From Bacteroidota bacterium (GTDB taxonomy: Bacteria; Bacteroidota; Bacteroidia; B-17B0; Aurantibacillaceae), in the NCBI GenBank assembly GCA_019638705.1, contig JAHBTI010000005.1:79402-143401 (forward strand): DNA of 64,000 nucleotides. The letters run 5' to 3'. Shown one piece after another: positions 56,213 through 64,000 of this stretch. Every line of letters begins with the position of its first letter. The first letter of the stretch is position 1. The translations under genes and the position numbers were made by a program. The notes under the pieces were generated by a model. It was given only the letters and a program-made list of their open reading frames with translations. It was not told the DNA's origin and did not search any database.

Positions 56213-58612
56213 ATGAATTCACTTAAAAGTTATTTATTCGCGGTGTTCCTTTTGGTTTTGCCTTTTTCGGGTTTTCCTCAAGCAACAAAAAAACACCTTA
56301 AAGAAGCAGAAAAACTTGAAAAGGAAGGAAAATATGAAGACGCTTCTAAAGTTTATACCAACGTTGTTGGGTTAGACAGCCTGTCATACAAGGCGTATGC
56401 AGGCAGAGCAAGGTGTTATGTGAAACTGTATAAACCGGCAGAAGCCCTTGCCGACTATAAAAAAGCCGTACAAATTATTAACCCCGACGATAAAATGAAG
56501 CGTTTGTATGCGCGTTACGTTGAGCGGGATATGAGCGCGGAAAAACTGATTTTTTATCAGGCAGGAAAATTTTTTATGGAACAAAATATGCTGCACGAAG
56601 CCGATGTGGCATTGCGCAAGGCTTTGGAAATTGACCGCGTTTACGCTGATGCCATTGATACCGAAGTGCAGGTGTTAGTTAAATTACGCGAATTTGAACA
56701 GGCACTTTCCATTACCCAGTTGGGTATCGATTCAAAAATAAATGCGCCCAATTATTACCGCCATGCTGCCATACACGACAGTCTTAATCATACTGAGCAA
56801 GCCGAAAAATACTATCGCTATGCTTTGGAGCACGACAGTAAATATTTTCCGGCGCACGTTGCCCTTGCCGTTATAAATGTAAAGCTTGGCAAATACGATG
56901 CCGCGTTTAACCACTGCCAAATTGTTTTAAAAAAAGAACCTGAAAATACAGACGCGCTCTTTGCCCGCAGCCTTGTAAATGCCGCCACAAAAAATTTACC
57001 CAATGCCATAGACGATATTACCAAAGTGGTGGTAGCCAAGCCAAGTGAGCAGGCATACACCAAGCGGGCAGAGTATTACGAAACCATGAAGCAGTATCAT
57101 AATGCCGCTGCCGACTATTCAAGTATCATAAAAGAACAGCCGAGAAATTATGGGTTTTATTACAAACGCGCGTTGTGCTACGAGCAAATGCAGGAAAAAA
57201 AATTAGCCACCGATGATTATAAAATGGTGGTGAGTTTGATTAAAGACAGAGAAGATTTGAATGATATGCGTAAAGCCATTACCGAAAGACAGTTTCAGCT
57301 TAACAGAGAATATGTAAAACCAAAAATTATGCTGTCGGGCTTAAAAGATAAAAACACATTAAACGCGCCTGCCAATTTAAGTACCTTGAATTTAAGCGGT
57401 AAAATTACAGACGAAAACATCATTACATCGGTAACGGTAAACTCACAGGTGGCGGTGTTTTCAAAAGACAGCTTAAATCCTGAGTTTTCCATTACCCTGA
57501 AAAATGCTGCAGAATTAAACGAGTTTTCGGTAAGTGCCACCGATGTGTATGATAACACAGAAACAATGCTGTATCAAATCACCAGAACGGAAAGCGATAA
57601 ACCCGTTATTATTATTGAAACGCCATATACTTCGCCCGAAAATGAAATATCCATAGAAAATAACGGCGCTGAACTTTACATTCAGGGAAAAATACAGGAT
57701 TCCAGCTTAATTGCTTCCATTACCATAGACGGTATTAATGCCTCATTCAATGCCAAGTATCTCAATCCCGGATTTTCTGCACAAATAAGGATAGCCGACA
57801 AACAGGAAATAAAAATGACGGCAAAAGATATTTACGGAAACGAAACCGAACAGATTTTTAAAATAGACCGCAGCGCATTGCTGGCAAGCATTGATAACCC
57901 AATGGGCAATACTTGGGTGGTGTTTATTGAAAACAGCAATTATGCGCATTATTCAAGTCTTGAAGGTCCTGCCAAAGATTTTATGGCACTCAGGTCGGCA
58001 CTTGCCAATTATAAAATAACGCGCTTTGTTCATAAACAAAACATGACTAAAACTCAGCTTGAAAAATTCTTTTCGCTTGAATTGAGAGATGATATAAAAA
58101 ACGCCAAAGTAACTTCTTTGCTCATTTGGTATGCAGGACACGGAAAATATGTGAAACCAAAATCGGGCTACTGGATACCCACCGATGCAAAAATTGATGA
58201 TGAATTCAGTTATTACAGCATTAATGCGTTAAAAGCCGCTATGCAGTCGTACCCTGAACGTTTGCTTCATACATTAGTTGTTACCGATGCCTGTGAATCA
58301 GGTCCAACGTTTGTGGTAAATGCCAAAGAAGACGGCTCGGACGATAAAGACTGCAAAAATGCTGACCTCACCAAATCAAAATCATCGCAGGTGTTTACTT
58401 CCGCAGGGTTTGAACTGGCTTCGGATAACTCTCTCTTCACCAAAACATTTGTGGCAAGTTTAAACAACAACGCTGATGCTTGCATAGCCATAGATAAAAT
58501 TGTGAAGAAAGTGGCTTACTCTGTTTCTCAGCAAGGAAATCAAGCTCCCAAGTTTGGTAAAATAAAAGACCTTGAAGATGCAGGCGGAACATTTTTCTTT
58601 ATGAAGAAATAA
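56213..58612 (+). CDS. TPR protein with C-terminal caspase-like (peptidase C14) domain
   Basis: A 799-residue secreted or periplasmic protein. The signal MNSLKSYLFAVFLLVLPFSG is followed by TPR repeats over about residues 25-350 (EKLEKEGKYEDASKVYTNVV, KLYKPAEALADYKKAVQII, KLGKYDAAFNHCQIVLKKEP, YETMKQYHNAAADYSSIIKE). A beta-sandwich middle follows with two similar units near 395-455 and 480-540. The C-terminal domain reads TWVVFIENSNYAHYSSLEGP, then SLLIWYAGHGKYVKPKSGYW with His643 and LLHTLVVTDACESGPTFVVN with Cys694. This His/Cys pair is the catalytic dyad of caspase/metacaspase-like peptidases. Substrates are unknown. Confidence 0.9.
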   Translation: MNSLKSYLFAVFLLVLPFSGFPQATKKHLKEAEKLEKEGKYEDASKVYTNVVGLDSLSYKAYAGRARCYVKLYKPAEALADYKKAVQIINPDDKMKRLYARYVERDMSAEKLIFYQAGKFFMEQNMLHEADVALRKALEIDRVYADAIDTEVQVLVKLREFEQALSITQLGIDSKINAPNYYRHAAIHDSLNHTEQAEKYYRYALEHDSKYFPAHVALAVINVKLGKYDAAFNHCQIVLKKEPENTDALFARSLVNAATKNLPNAIDDITKVVVAKPSEQAYTKRAEYYETMKQYHNAAADYSSIIKEQPRNYGFYYKRALCYEQMQEKKLATDDYKMVVSLIKDREDLNDMRKAITERQFQLNREYVKPKIMLSGLKDKNTLNAPANLSTLNLSGKITDENIITSVTVNSQVAVFSKDSLNPEFSITLKNAAELNEFSVSATDVYDNTETMLYQITRTESDKPVIIIETPYTSPENEISIENNGAELYIQGKIQDSSLIASITIDGINASFNAKYLNPGFSAQIRIADKQEIKMTAKDIYGNETEQIFKIDRSALLASIDNPMGNTWVVFIENSNYAHYSSLEGPAKDFMALRSALANYKITRFVHKQNMTKTQLEKFFSLELRDDIKNAKVTSLLIWYAGHGKYVKPKSGYWIPTDAKIDDEFSYYSINALKAAMQSYPERLLHTLVVTDACESGPTFVVNAKEDGSDDKDCKNADLTKSKSSQVFTSAGFELASDNSLFTKTFVASLNNNADACIAIDKIVKKVAYSVSQQGNQAPKFGKIKDLEDAGGTFFFMKK

Positions 58613-58621
58613 GTCAAAAAC

Positions 58622-58655
58622 AAAAAATGTCTGACAAACTTGTCAGACATTTTTT
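58622..58655. terminator. Bidirectional terminator between the caspase gene and rny
   Basis: aaaaaatgtctgac (58622-58635) pairs with gtcagacatttttt (58642-58655). The 6-base loop aaactt can pair further. With A- and T-rich flanks it can serve both convergent genes. Confidence 0.92.
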
Positions 58656-58669
58656 GTTTTGTGAAAATT

Positions 58670-60220
58670 TTATTTCGCGTAGCCCGTTGCTCTTACCTCT
58701 CTAATCACGGTTACTTTCACTTGTCCCGGATATGTCATTTCGGTTTGTATTCGCTGCGAAATTTCAAAAGCCAATTGTTCGGCGCGCGCATCGTTTACTT
58801 TCTCGCTTGATACAATCACACGCACTTCACGCCCCGCTTGAATGGCGTAGGTTTTTTCAACACCGTCGTAACTCAACGCCAATGCTTCCAAATCTTTCAA
58901 ACGTTTCATGTATTGCTCGGCAATTTCGCGGCGTGCGCCGGGGCGTGCACCGCTAATGGCATCACACACCTGAATAATGGGCGAATACAAAGTTGTCATT
59001 TCAATTTCGTCGTGGTGCGCACCAATGGCATTTAGCACTTCGGGTTTTTCTTTGTATTGTTCTGCCAATTTCATACCTAACAATGCGTGCGGCAATTCAG
59101 GTTCGTTGTCGGGCACTTTACCAATGTCGTGCAACAAGCCCGCGCGTTTGGCAATTTTAGGATTTAAGCCCATTTCGCTTGCCATAATGCCGCAAAGGTT
59201 GGCTACTTCGCGACTGTGTTGCAACAAATTTTGTCCGTAAGACGAACGGTATTTCATGCGCCCCACCATGCGGATTAATTCGGGGTGCAAACCGTGAATA
59301 CCTAAATCAATGCAGGTACGTTTTCCTGTTTCAATAATTTCTTCTTCCAGCATTTTGCGGGTTTTTTCCACTACCTCTTCAATGCGCGCAGGGTGAATAC
59401 GTCCGTCTGTTACCAATTGATGCAATGCCAAACGGCAAATTTCGCGGCGAATGGAATCAAAACAGCTTAATGTAATGGCATCGGGCGTATCGTCCACAAT
59501 AATTTCTACGCCTGTGGCAGCTTCCAAAGCGCGAATGTTGCGCCCCTCGCGCCCGATAATGCGCCCTTTGGTTTCATCGCCTTCAATGTGAAAAACAGAG
59601 ATGGAATTTTCAATCGCCGTTTCGGTGGCTACACGCTGAATGGTTTGAAGAATTAATTTTTTCGCTTCTTTGTTTGCCGTCAGTTTCGCTTCTTCCATAA
59701 TGTCTTTTACATAACCCATAGCCTGGGTTTTTGCTTCGGCTTTTACAGATTCCACTAACTGAGCTTTGGCTTCATCAGCCCGCAAACCGCTTATTTTTTC
59801 CAGCATATCCACCTGCCTGCGATGAGATTTTTCCATATCGTCGGCGCGGTGCTTATACACTTCAATTTGTTGAGCGGCTTGGCTTTTCAAGTGTTCCAAT
59901 TCTTTGTCTTTGCGGTTAATTTCTTCTAATTTTTTGCCGAGTTCGCTTTCTTTTTGTTTGGCGCGGTTTTCGGCTTGAACTATTTGCGCGTTGCGTTGCT
60001 GCACGGCTTTATCGTGTTCTGATTTTAATTGAAAAAACTTTTCTTTTGCCTGCAAAATCTTTTCTTGTTTTACGGCTTCCGATTTTACTTCGGCTTCTTT
60101 AATCAGGTTTTCTTTTTCTTTTTTTGCACTTGCGTTCAAGCGACTTCCTGCTATTAAAAAGCCCGCCACGATACCTGCTATCAGTGCGCCTGCTATATAA
60201 ATTATTGTCAGTATTTCCAT
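58670..60220 (-). CDS. rny: Ribonuclease Y
   Basis: RNase Y is a membrane-anchored endoribonuclease that starts mRNA decay. The 516-residue product has an N-terminal membrane helix ([20 protein letters not shown]), a long coiled coil to about residue 190 ([20 protein letters not shown]), a KH domain with [20 protein letters not shown], and the HD domain with [20 protein letters not shown] (metal-binding His-Asp) and [20 protein letters not shown]. The tail [17 protein letters not shown] is standard. It lies behind zapA on the same strand. The neighbouring 3' terminator is shared. Confidence 0.96.
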   Translation of the reverse strand: MEILTIIYIAGALIAGIVAGFLIAGSRLNASAKKEKENLIKEAEVKSEAVKQEKILQAKEKFFQLKSEHDKAVQQRNAQIVQAENRAKQKESELGKKLEEINRKDKELEHLKSQAAQQIEVYKHRADDMEKSHRRQVDMLEKISGLRADEAKAQLVESVKAEAKTQAMGYVKDIMEEAKLTANKEAKKLILQTIQRVATETAIENSISVFHIEGDETKGRIIGREGRNIRALEAATGVEIIVDDTPDAITLSCFDSIRREICRLALHQLVTDGRIHPARIEEVVEKTRKMLEEEIIETGKRTCIDLGIHGLHPELIRMVGRMKYRSSYGQNLLQHSREVANLCGIMASEMGLNPKIAKRAGLLHDIGKVPDNEPELPHALLGMKLAEQYKEKPEVLNAIGAHHDEIEMTTLYSPIIQVCDAISGARPGARREIAEQYMKRLKDLEALALSYDGVEKTYAIQAGREVRVIVSSEKVNDARAEQLAFEISQRIQTEMTYPGQVKVTVIREVRATGYAK

Positions 60221-60282
60221 TTTTCTTTCTTTTTTAAATTATCCCGACACCGTGCCGGAATGGGGGTATTACTAAATATAAA

Positions 60283-60323
60283 ACGCACAAATTCCAAGCC
60301 GTTTTAACTCAAAATTTGTGCGT
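60283..60323 (-). terminator. Hairpin between zapA and rny
   Basis: The arms acgcacaaatt (60283-60293) and aatttgtgcgt (60313-60323) match perfectly with a 19-base loop. Read on the minus strand it ends in TTTTATATTT. It may weaken read-through from zapA into rny. The 131-bp gap holds no gene that I can support. Confidence 0.6.
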
Positions 60324-60351
60324 GATATTGTGTAAAATTTCTTTTACTCGT

Positions 60352-60672
60352 TTAAAGTTCTTCTTCTTCGTTTATGCCTTTTAAGTTTTCAAAATGTTGT
60401 TGCAACATATCTTCCACTTCCGTAAATAATTTTTTCAACTGACTTACTTCTTTCTCTGCGCTGCCCGCTTGTTTGTACAGTTGTGCCACCAACTGCAAGA
60501 GGGTCATGGCTAAGAGGTCTTTTTTGTCTTTTACCGCGTAATTGCGTTCCAATTCCGCGAGTTTATTATTTATCAGATTAACAGCCTCTTTAATACTTTG
60601 CTCGTCTTCGGCATTTGCCTTTATGGGGAAAATGCTTCCTGCGATTTCAACGGTTATGTTTACTTGGCTCAT
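60352..60672 (-). CDS. zapA: Cell-division protein ZapA
   Basis: A 106-residue ZapA that bundles FtsZ filaments at the division site. The globular half MSQVNITVEIAGSIFPIKAN and EDEQSIKEAVNLINNKLAEL contains the conserved helix. The second half is a coiled coil (YAVKDKKDLLAMTLLQLVAQ, LYKQAGSAEKEVSQLKKLFT) that makes the tetramer. It lies 19 bp after the coiled-coil gene at 60692 and upstream of rny, a common gene order in Bacteroidota. Confidence 0.9.
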   Translation of the reverse strand: MSQVNITVEIAGSIFPIKANAEDEQSIKEAVNLINNKLAELERNYAVKDKKDLLAMTLLQLVAQLYKQAGSAEKEVSQLKKLFTEVEDMLQQHFENLKGINEEEEL

Positions 60673-60691
60673 TTAAAAAGGCGTTAATTAT

Positions 60692-62314
60692 TTAAGCACT
60701 TAATAACGCTATGCACTTATCAATTTCACGCACCAAATCGTTTATCTGTTCTTTCATCAGGTTTTTTTCGTTTGTCCCTTCCGATTGAGTTGCTAAAATA
60801 ACATTCATTCGGTGATTATTCAAATCTTTTACATCAATGTTTTCACTATCAACCCGTTGCGAAATTAAAGAAACCATTTCGTTCATTTTTAGTATTTGCG
60901 CCGCCATTTGTTCTTTTTCGCCTAAAAGAGAAAGGCGTTCATCGTTAAGTGCATCAATCTGTTTAAACAAACGGTCAATAAACACATCGTCCTGCACCTG
61001 CTCTGTTGTTTCTGCCACAAGTTGCGTTTGGTTTTGCACTTCTTGTTTCAGCTGTTCAATTTCCTGTACTAAAGAAGCGTTGTTTGCTTCCAAGTTTAAA
61101 ATTTCAAAATTTTTGTTGTTCAGGGTTTCTTTTAAATCTTCCACTTTACCGCTGTTGTGCGCCCTCATTTCTTCCAGTTCGGTTTTCAAAAGATTAATTT
61201 CTGTTTCCTGCGCTTCATTTTTTGTAAAAGCAGTTTCAATTTCATTGATAAGGTTTGAATTTTCAGCCAACAATTTTTGAAACTCCAAATCTTTGCTTTC
61301 GTTGGCTTCATTTAAAGCTAAAGCGGCTTGCCAATTCAAGTTCAACTCTTCCGCTTCTTTGTCTTTAGCGGTAATAAGTTCATGTAATGTTGTTATTTGC
61401 AAGCCCGCAGCTTCCAGTTCGCTTTCCGTTTCGGCAAGTTTGTTGGTGTTTTCTTCAAACAGCACAACCATGTTTTGCAGCTCGCCGTTTAAACTTTCCA
61501 TTTGATTTTGCAATTCGTTTACCTGCTGTTCGCTGTTATTCAACAAAGCGGTTTGTTTTAAATTTTCGTGTTCGGTATTCAAATTTTCAAACCGTTCCAA
61601 AAGGCTTACAAATTCTGTGTTTTTTGCTTGCAATTCCGTTTCCGATTTTTCTGTTTGTGTATGCAGAATTTCGGCATTCAATTCCAAGCGTTTTACTTCT
61701 TCGCTTAATTTTGAATTTTGCTGATTGGCGTGTAGAACAACAGTTGCCAGTTTTTCTTCGTATTCTGCCAAAAGTCCGTTTTGTTTTTCGGTGTTTTCGT
61801 TTGTCAGGCGTTCAATTTGCGAATTGAAATTAAGTGTTAAAGTGCTGCGTTGTTCTTCCAAAGTAGTGCGCAAACTGTCTTTTAAATTTTGTATTTGTGT
61901 GTTGTATTGTTCAATAATGCGTTCAATTTCGGTACTGCTCAATTGTTTCAGGTGTTCCAGCTGCGTTTCGTAGCCCGAAGAAATGTTGTCCAATTCATTT
62001 TTCAAAAATTCAATTTCCGACAAACGCGCCTCAATCTCGCCTTGTTTTGCCTGTAATTGCTCATTTACGCTGCTGCGCAGTTCAGAAAGTGCCTCTAATT
62101 CTTGTTTGTAAGCGGCGTTGTCGCGCTGCACCACCTCTAATTTGGTATTAAGCACATCAATGCTTACTTGCAGGCGTTTACAGTCTTCATCGCGCGAAAT
62201 AAGCTGATTGCGGTAGTCGCTTAACGAGCGTTTTAATTCTACAAATTCTTTACGCAGCGCAAGGTCGTTATCTAAAACTTGCTGTAATTCTGATTTTATG
62301 TTTTCGGCGTTCAT
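60692..62314 (-). CDS. Long coiled-coil protein upstream of zapA
   Basis: A 540-residue cytoplasmic protein that is almost entirely coiled coil. MNAENIKSELQQVLDNDLAL opens it and heptad-like segments such as DCKRLQVSIDVLNTKLEVVQ, LAEYEEKLATVVLHANQQNS and LQNQMESLNGELQNMVVLFE continue to residue 480. The end has SQRVDSENIDVKDLNNHRMN and MKEQINDLVREIDKCIALLS, the most conserved-looking part. It has no membrane segment. The fixed order before zapA suggests a division or chromosome-organising role; this is inferred from position, and no family name is claimed. Confidence 0.78.
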   Translation of the reverse strand: MNAENIKSELQQVLDNDLALRKEFVELKRSLSDYRNQLISRDEDCKRLQVSIDVLNTKLEVVQRDNAAYKQELEALSELRSSVNEQLQAKQGEIEARLSEIEFLKNELDNISSGYETQLEHLKQLSSTEIERIIEQYNTQIQNLKDSLRTTLEEQRSTLTLNFNSQIERLTNENTEKQNGLLAEYEEKLATVVLHANQQNSKLSEEVKRLELNAEILHTQTEKSETELQAKNTEFVSLLERFENLNTEHENLKQTALLNNSEQQVNELQNQMESLNGELQNMVVLFEENTNKLAETESELEAAGLQITTLHELITAKDKEAEELNLNWQAALALNEANESKDLEFQKLLAENSNLINEIETAFTKNEAQETEINLLKTELEEMRAHNSGKVEDLKETLNNKNFEILNLEANNASLVQEIEQLKQEVQNQTQLVAETTEQVQDDVFIDRLFKQIDALNDERLSLLGEKEQMAAQILKMNEMVSLISQRVDSENIDVKDLNNHRMNVILATQSEGTNEKNLMKEQINDLVREIDKCIALLSA

Positions 62315-62662
62315 ATCAGTATTTTTAATTTTAGTTAAAAGTACCTAAGTATCCAAGCTGCATAACGCCTTGTACCGTGAGTGATTAAACACTAAACTGT
62401 TAATTACGCTTACGGTTATTAAATACAGGCTGTTAATAGCAAAATCCTCTGAAAGCATTATAAATAAAGGGTTTTAAAAGAATTTTTTTATTAATACCAT
62501 AAAAAATGAACAAATAATTCACCTGCTTTTACACCACAATTAACAAATTATGAAAAAGTAAAAACCTTTAGTTTGATAACAATTGCTTGCAGATAAGGTA
62601 ACATGAAATTTAGCCGCAGAGGCAGGTAATTGTTTGTTTCTTAACAAAAACACCGCCCAAAA

Positions 62663-62694
62663 TTTGGTTTCACAGCTTTTATGAAATACCTTTA
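62663..62694 (+). promoter_or_regulatory. Promoter of the glycine-rich surface protein gene
   Basis: TTTG at 62663-62666 and TACCTTTA at 62687-62694, 20 bp apart, match the Bacteroidota pattern with one mismatch, 25 bp before the ATG at 62720. The remainder of the gap 62315-62662 is AT-rich and shows nothing else that I recognise. Confidence 0.68.
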
Positions 62695-62719
62695 GCACCC
62701 TATTTAAAAACAAGAAATT

Positions 62720-64000
62720 ATGAGAAAAAATTATTTTTTAAAGGCAGTAGCGGCGGCGGCATTGACGGTGGTGTTTTTTAGCTCAAAAGCGCAAATAACG
62801 TACACGTTTACTAATTGTGGTGCTACGGGACAGTTTGGACCAACACAAATACAAGTGAATAACGCTTACAACGCTACTAGTCTTCAAAATTTGGTTACAG
62901 TTACTGGTCAGGGAATTCAGAGTTGGACTGTTCCTGTTACAGGGAATTATGGCATACGGGCTATTGGTGCATCGGGAGGTACTACTACTTCCGGCTGCAC
63001 AACTCCCGGCGGGCTTGGAGCAAATATGTATGGCGAATTTAGTTTAACTGCCGGGCAGGTATTGCAAATTTTAGTGGGGCAGATGGGAGTACCCAGCCAA
63101 AATAGCCAAGATGGCGGTGGTGGTGGTGGCACTTTTGTAGTAAGTGTCAATACACCATTGATTGTTGCAGGCGGCGGTGGCGGTGCAACAAGTAATCTTG
63201 GTGGTTGTTCAGGTGCACAAAGAAACGGTTTGAATGCCTCTTTAACTACGTCGGGAACAAATGGAGCAAACGGCAATGGTGCCGGTGGAACTAATGGAAA
63301 TGGCGGAACGGGTACAGGTGCCGGTGCCGGCGGTGGATTTTTAACAAATGGTACCGGTGGTGGTGGAAACGGCTTTGGAAGGTCGTTTATGAATGGAGGA
63401 ATCGGTGGTAATTATAATACTGCCGGTCCGGGTGGATTTGGCGGTGGCGGTTCAGGTTTTTGGGAAGGGGGTAATGGTGGTGGAGGCGGAGGTTATTCCG
63501 GAGGTGGAACTAATAGTAACTCACCTTATTCTGGTGGCGGTGGCGGAGGTTCTTACAACTCAGGTATCAATCAAACAAATGCTTTGGCAGCATTTTCTGG
63601 TCATGGAATGGCAATTATCACCCCCTTAATATTTATAAATATTGCAGCTTCATCAACGGCAATTTGTTCAGGCAATACAGCTACTTTAACAGCAAGTGGC
63701 GTTTCAACCTACACATGGCTGCCTGTTGGTGGCTTTGGAGGTTCTAACTCTACAACTATTGCAGTTAGCCCTACGGTTGCAACCGTTTATACCGTACAAG
63801 GCACAAACTCTTCGGGTATGTCCACTACCAATACTGTTCTTGTTAATGTGTTCGGCTCAGTACCAAGCGTAGTGGCTAATGCTGCACCGAATAATCTTCT
63901 TTGCAGCGGCAACACCGCCACTATAAACTACACAGGCACGGGCGTTTTAACGCACACATGGAGTAACAGTTTACAAACAGGCGTATCTTTTATCCCACCA
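62720..64000 (+). CDS. Glycine-rich (ALK-type) secreted protein, 5' part, runs off right edge
   Basis: The first 427 residues of a large secreted protein. The signal peptide is MRKNYFLKAVAAAALTVVFF followed by SSKAQ. Residues about 60-300 form a glycine-rich domain with the pattern seen next to ALK/LTK kinase ectodomains: SWTVPVTGNYGIRAIGASGG, LTAGQVLQILVGQMG, GGGGGGTFVVSVNTPLIVAG then GGGGA, and GGGGGSYNSGINQTNA. Ig-like segments begin after 315 (GNTATLTASGVSTYTWLPVG, PTVATVYTVQGTNSSG) and another unit is cut at the edge. A T9SS sorting domain would be expected at the missing end; it is not seen here. Confidence 0.88.
   Translation, partial: MRKNYFLKAVAAAALTVVFFSSKAQITYTFTNCGATGQFGPTQIQVNNAYNATSLQNLVTVTGQGIQSWTVPVTGNYGIRAIGASGGTTTSGCTTPGGLGANMYGEFSLTAGQVLQILVGQMGVPSQNSQDGGGGGGTFVVSVNTPLIVAGGGGGATSNLGGCSGAQRNGLNASLTTSGTNGANGNGAGGTNGNGGTGTGAGAGGGFLTNGTGGGGNGFGRSFMNGGIGGNYNTAGPGGFGGGGSGFWEGGNGGGGGGYSGGGTNSNSPYSGGGGGGSYNSGINQTNALAAFSGHGMAIITPLIFINIAASSTAICSGNTATLTASGVSTYTWLPVGGFGGSNSTTIAVSPTVATVYTVQGTNSSGMSTTNTVLVNVFGSVPSVVANAAPNNLLCSGNTATINYTGTGVLTHTWSNSLQTGVSFIPP

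Noticed and set aside
60221..60351. A 6S RNA gene between zapA and rny, as zapA neighbours it in other bacteria
   Set aside because: The gap is only 131 bp and I find one 11-bp hairpin but no long closing stem with a central bubble.
63110..63560. GGTGGTGGC-rich stretch as a tandem DNA repeat
   Set aside because: It is in frame and codes for the glycine-rich domain, so it needs no separate feature.
1..64000. tRNA, rRNA, tmRNA or RNase P genes
   Set aside because: No cloverleaf with a GTTC-type T-loop or conserved RNA core was found when reading both strands by eye; a covariance search would be decisive.

Overview
The window comes from a member of the Bacteroidota, probably a free-living Chitinophagales/Flavobacteriales-like lineage. 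Several large secreted proteins (ends near 7543, 13880, 30290 and 37798) carry type IX secretion (T9SS) C-terminal sorting domains. Promoters match the Bacteroidota TTTG-N20-TAnnTTTG pattern. Shine-Dalgarno sequences are weak. Also present are TonB/HmuY-type uptake genes and the bacteroidotal ECF sigma/anti-sigma arrangement. No rRNA, tRNA, CRISPR array, prophage or insertion sequence was found.

Layout. 1-5.1 kb: edge-truncated ornithine aminotransferase, a toxin-antitoxin (TA) cassette in a duplicated 3' end of a DUF721 gene, purE, lpdA, a methyltransferase pseudogene and a DUF433/DUF5615 TA pair whose toxin-like gene is cut short by a 19-bp tandem duplication. 5.2-14.6 kb: a MORN-repeat protein, mnmA, DUF1801, two T9SS cargo proteins, an SF2 helicase, a two-gene ParB/sulfiredoxin-like plus HAD cassette, and a ParD/ParE pair. 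14.6-21.6 kb: a glycosyltransferase and envelope proteins. 21.9-25.2 kb: proS, an unknown cytosolic protein, a frameshifted antitoxin and pcm. 25.4-32.6 kb: a lipoprotein plus polyprenyl sugar transferase, a T9SS protein, a cysteine desulfurase, frr and a cold-shock gene. 32.6-36.3 kb: a repeat cluster, a decayed tag copy, two thioredoxin-fold proteins, a propeller lipoprotein and intact tag. 36.5-43.5 kb: an apparent heme/iron uptake locus. 43.5-54.2 kb: rhodanese, orphan histidine kinase, recG, an ECF sigma/anti-sigma/DUF2807 operon, meaB and AMP nucleosidase. 54.4-64 kb: a lone HsdR N-terminal-like nuclease, paired lipoproteins, a TPR-caspase protein, the rny/zapA/coiled-coil cluster and the start of a glycine-rich surface protein.

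How genes work together. The clearest functional unit is 36.5-43.5 kb: a T9SS-exported HmuY-like protein, DUF6607, a DoxX-like membrane protein, two small proteins, a TonB receptor and a lipoprotein HmuY. The last part overlaps gene to gene by 4 bp. The ECF sigma, its membrane anti-sigma and a DUF2807 envelope protein look like a cell-envelope stress circuit.

The most unusual theme is short dispersed palindromic repeats. At least six families are seen, some nested or clustered. They sit inside coding sequence: two unrelated families occupy the signal-peptide regions of the adjacent TonB and HmuY genes, and others sit in the sorting domains of three T9SS proteins. A second theme is small-scale gene decay and insertion: duplicated gene ends, microhomology deletion, tandem duplication and homopolymer frameshift.
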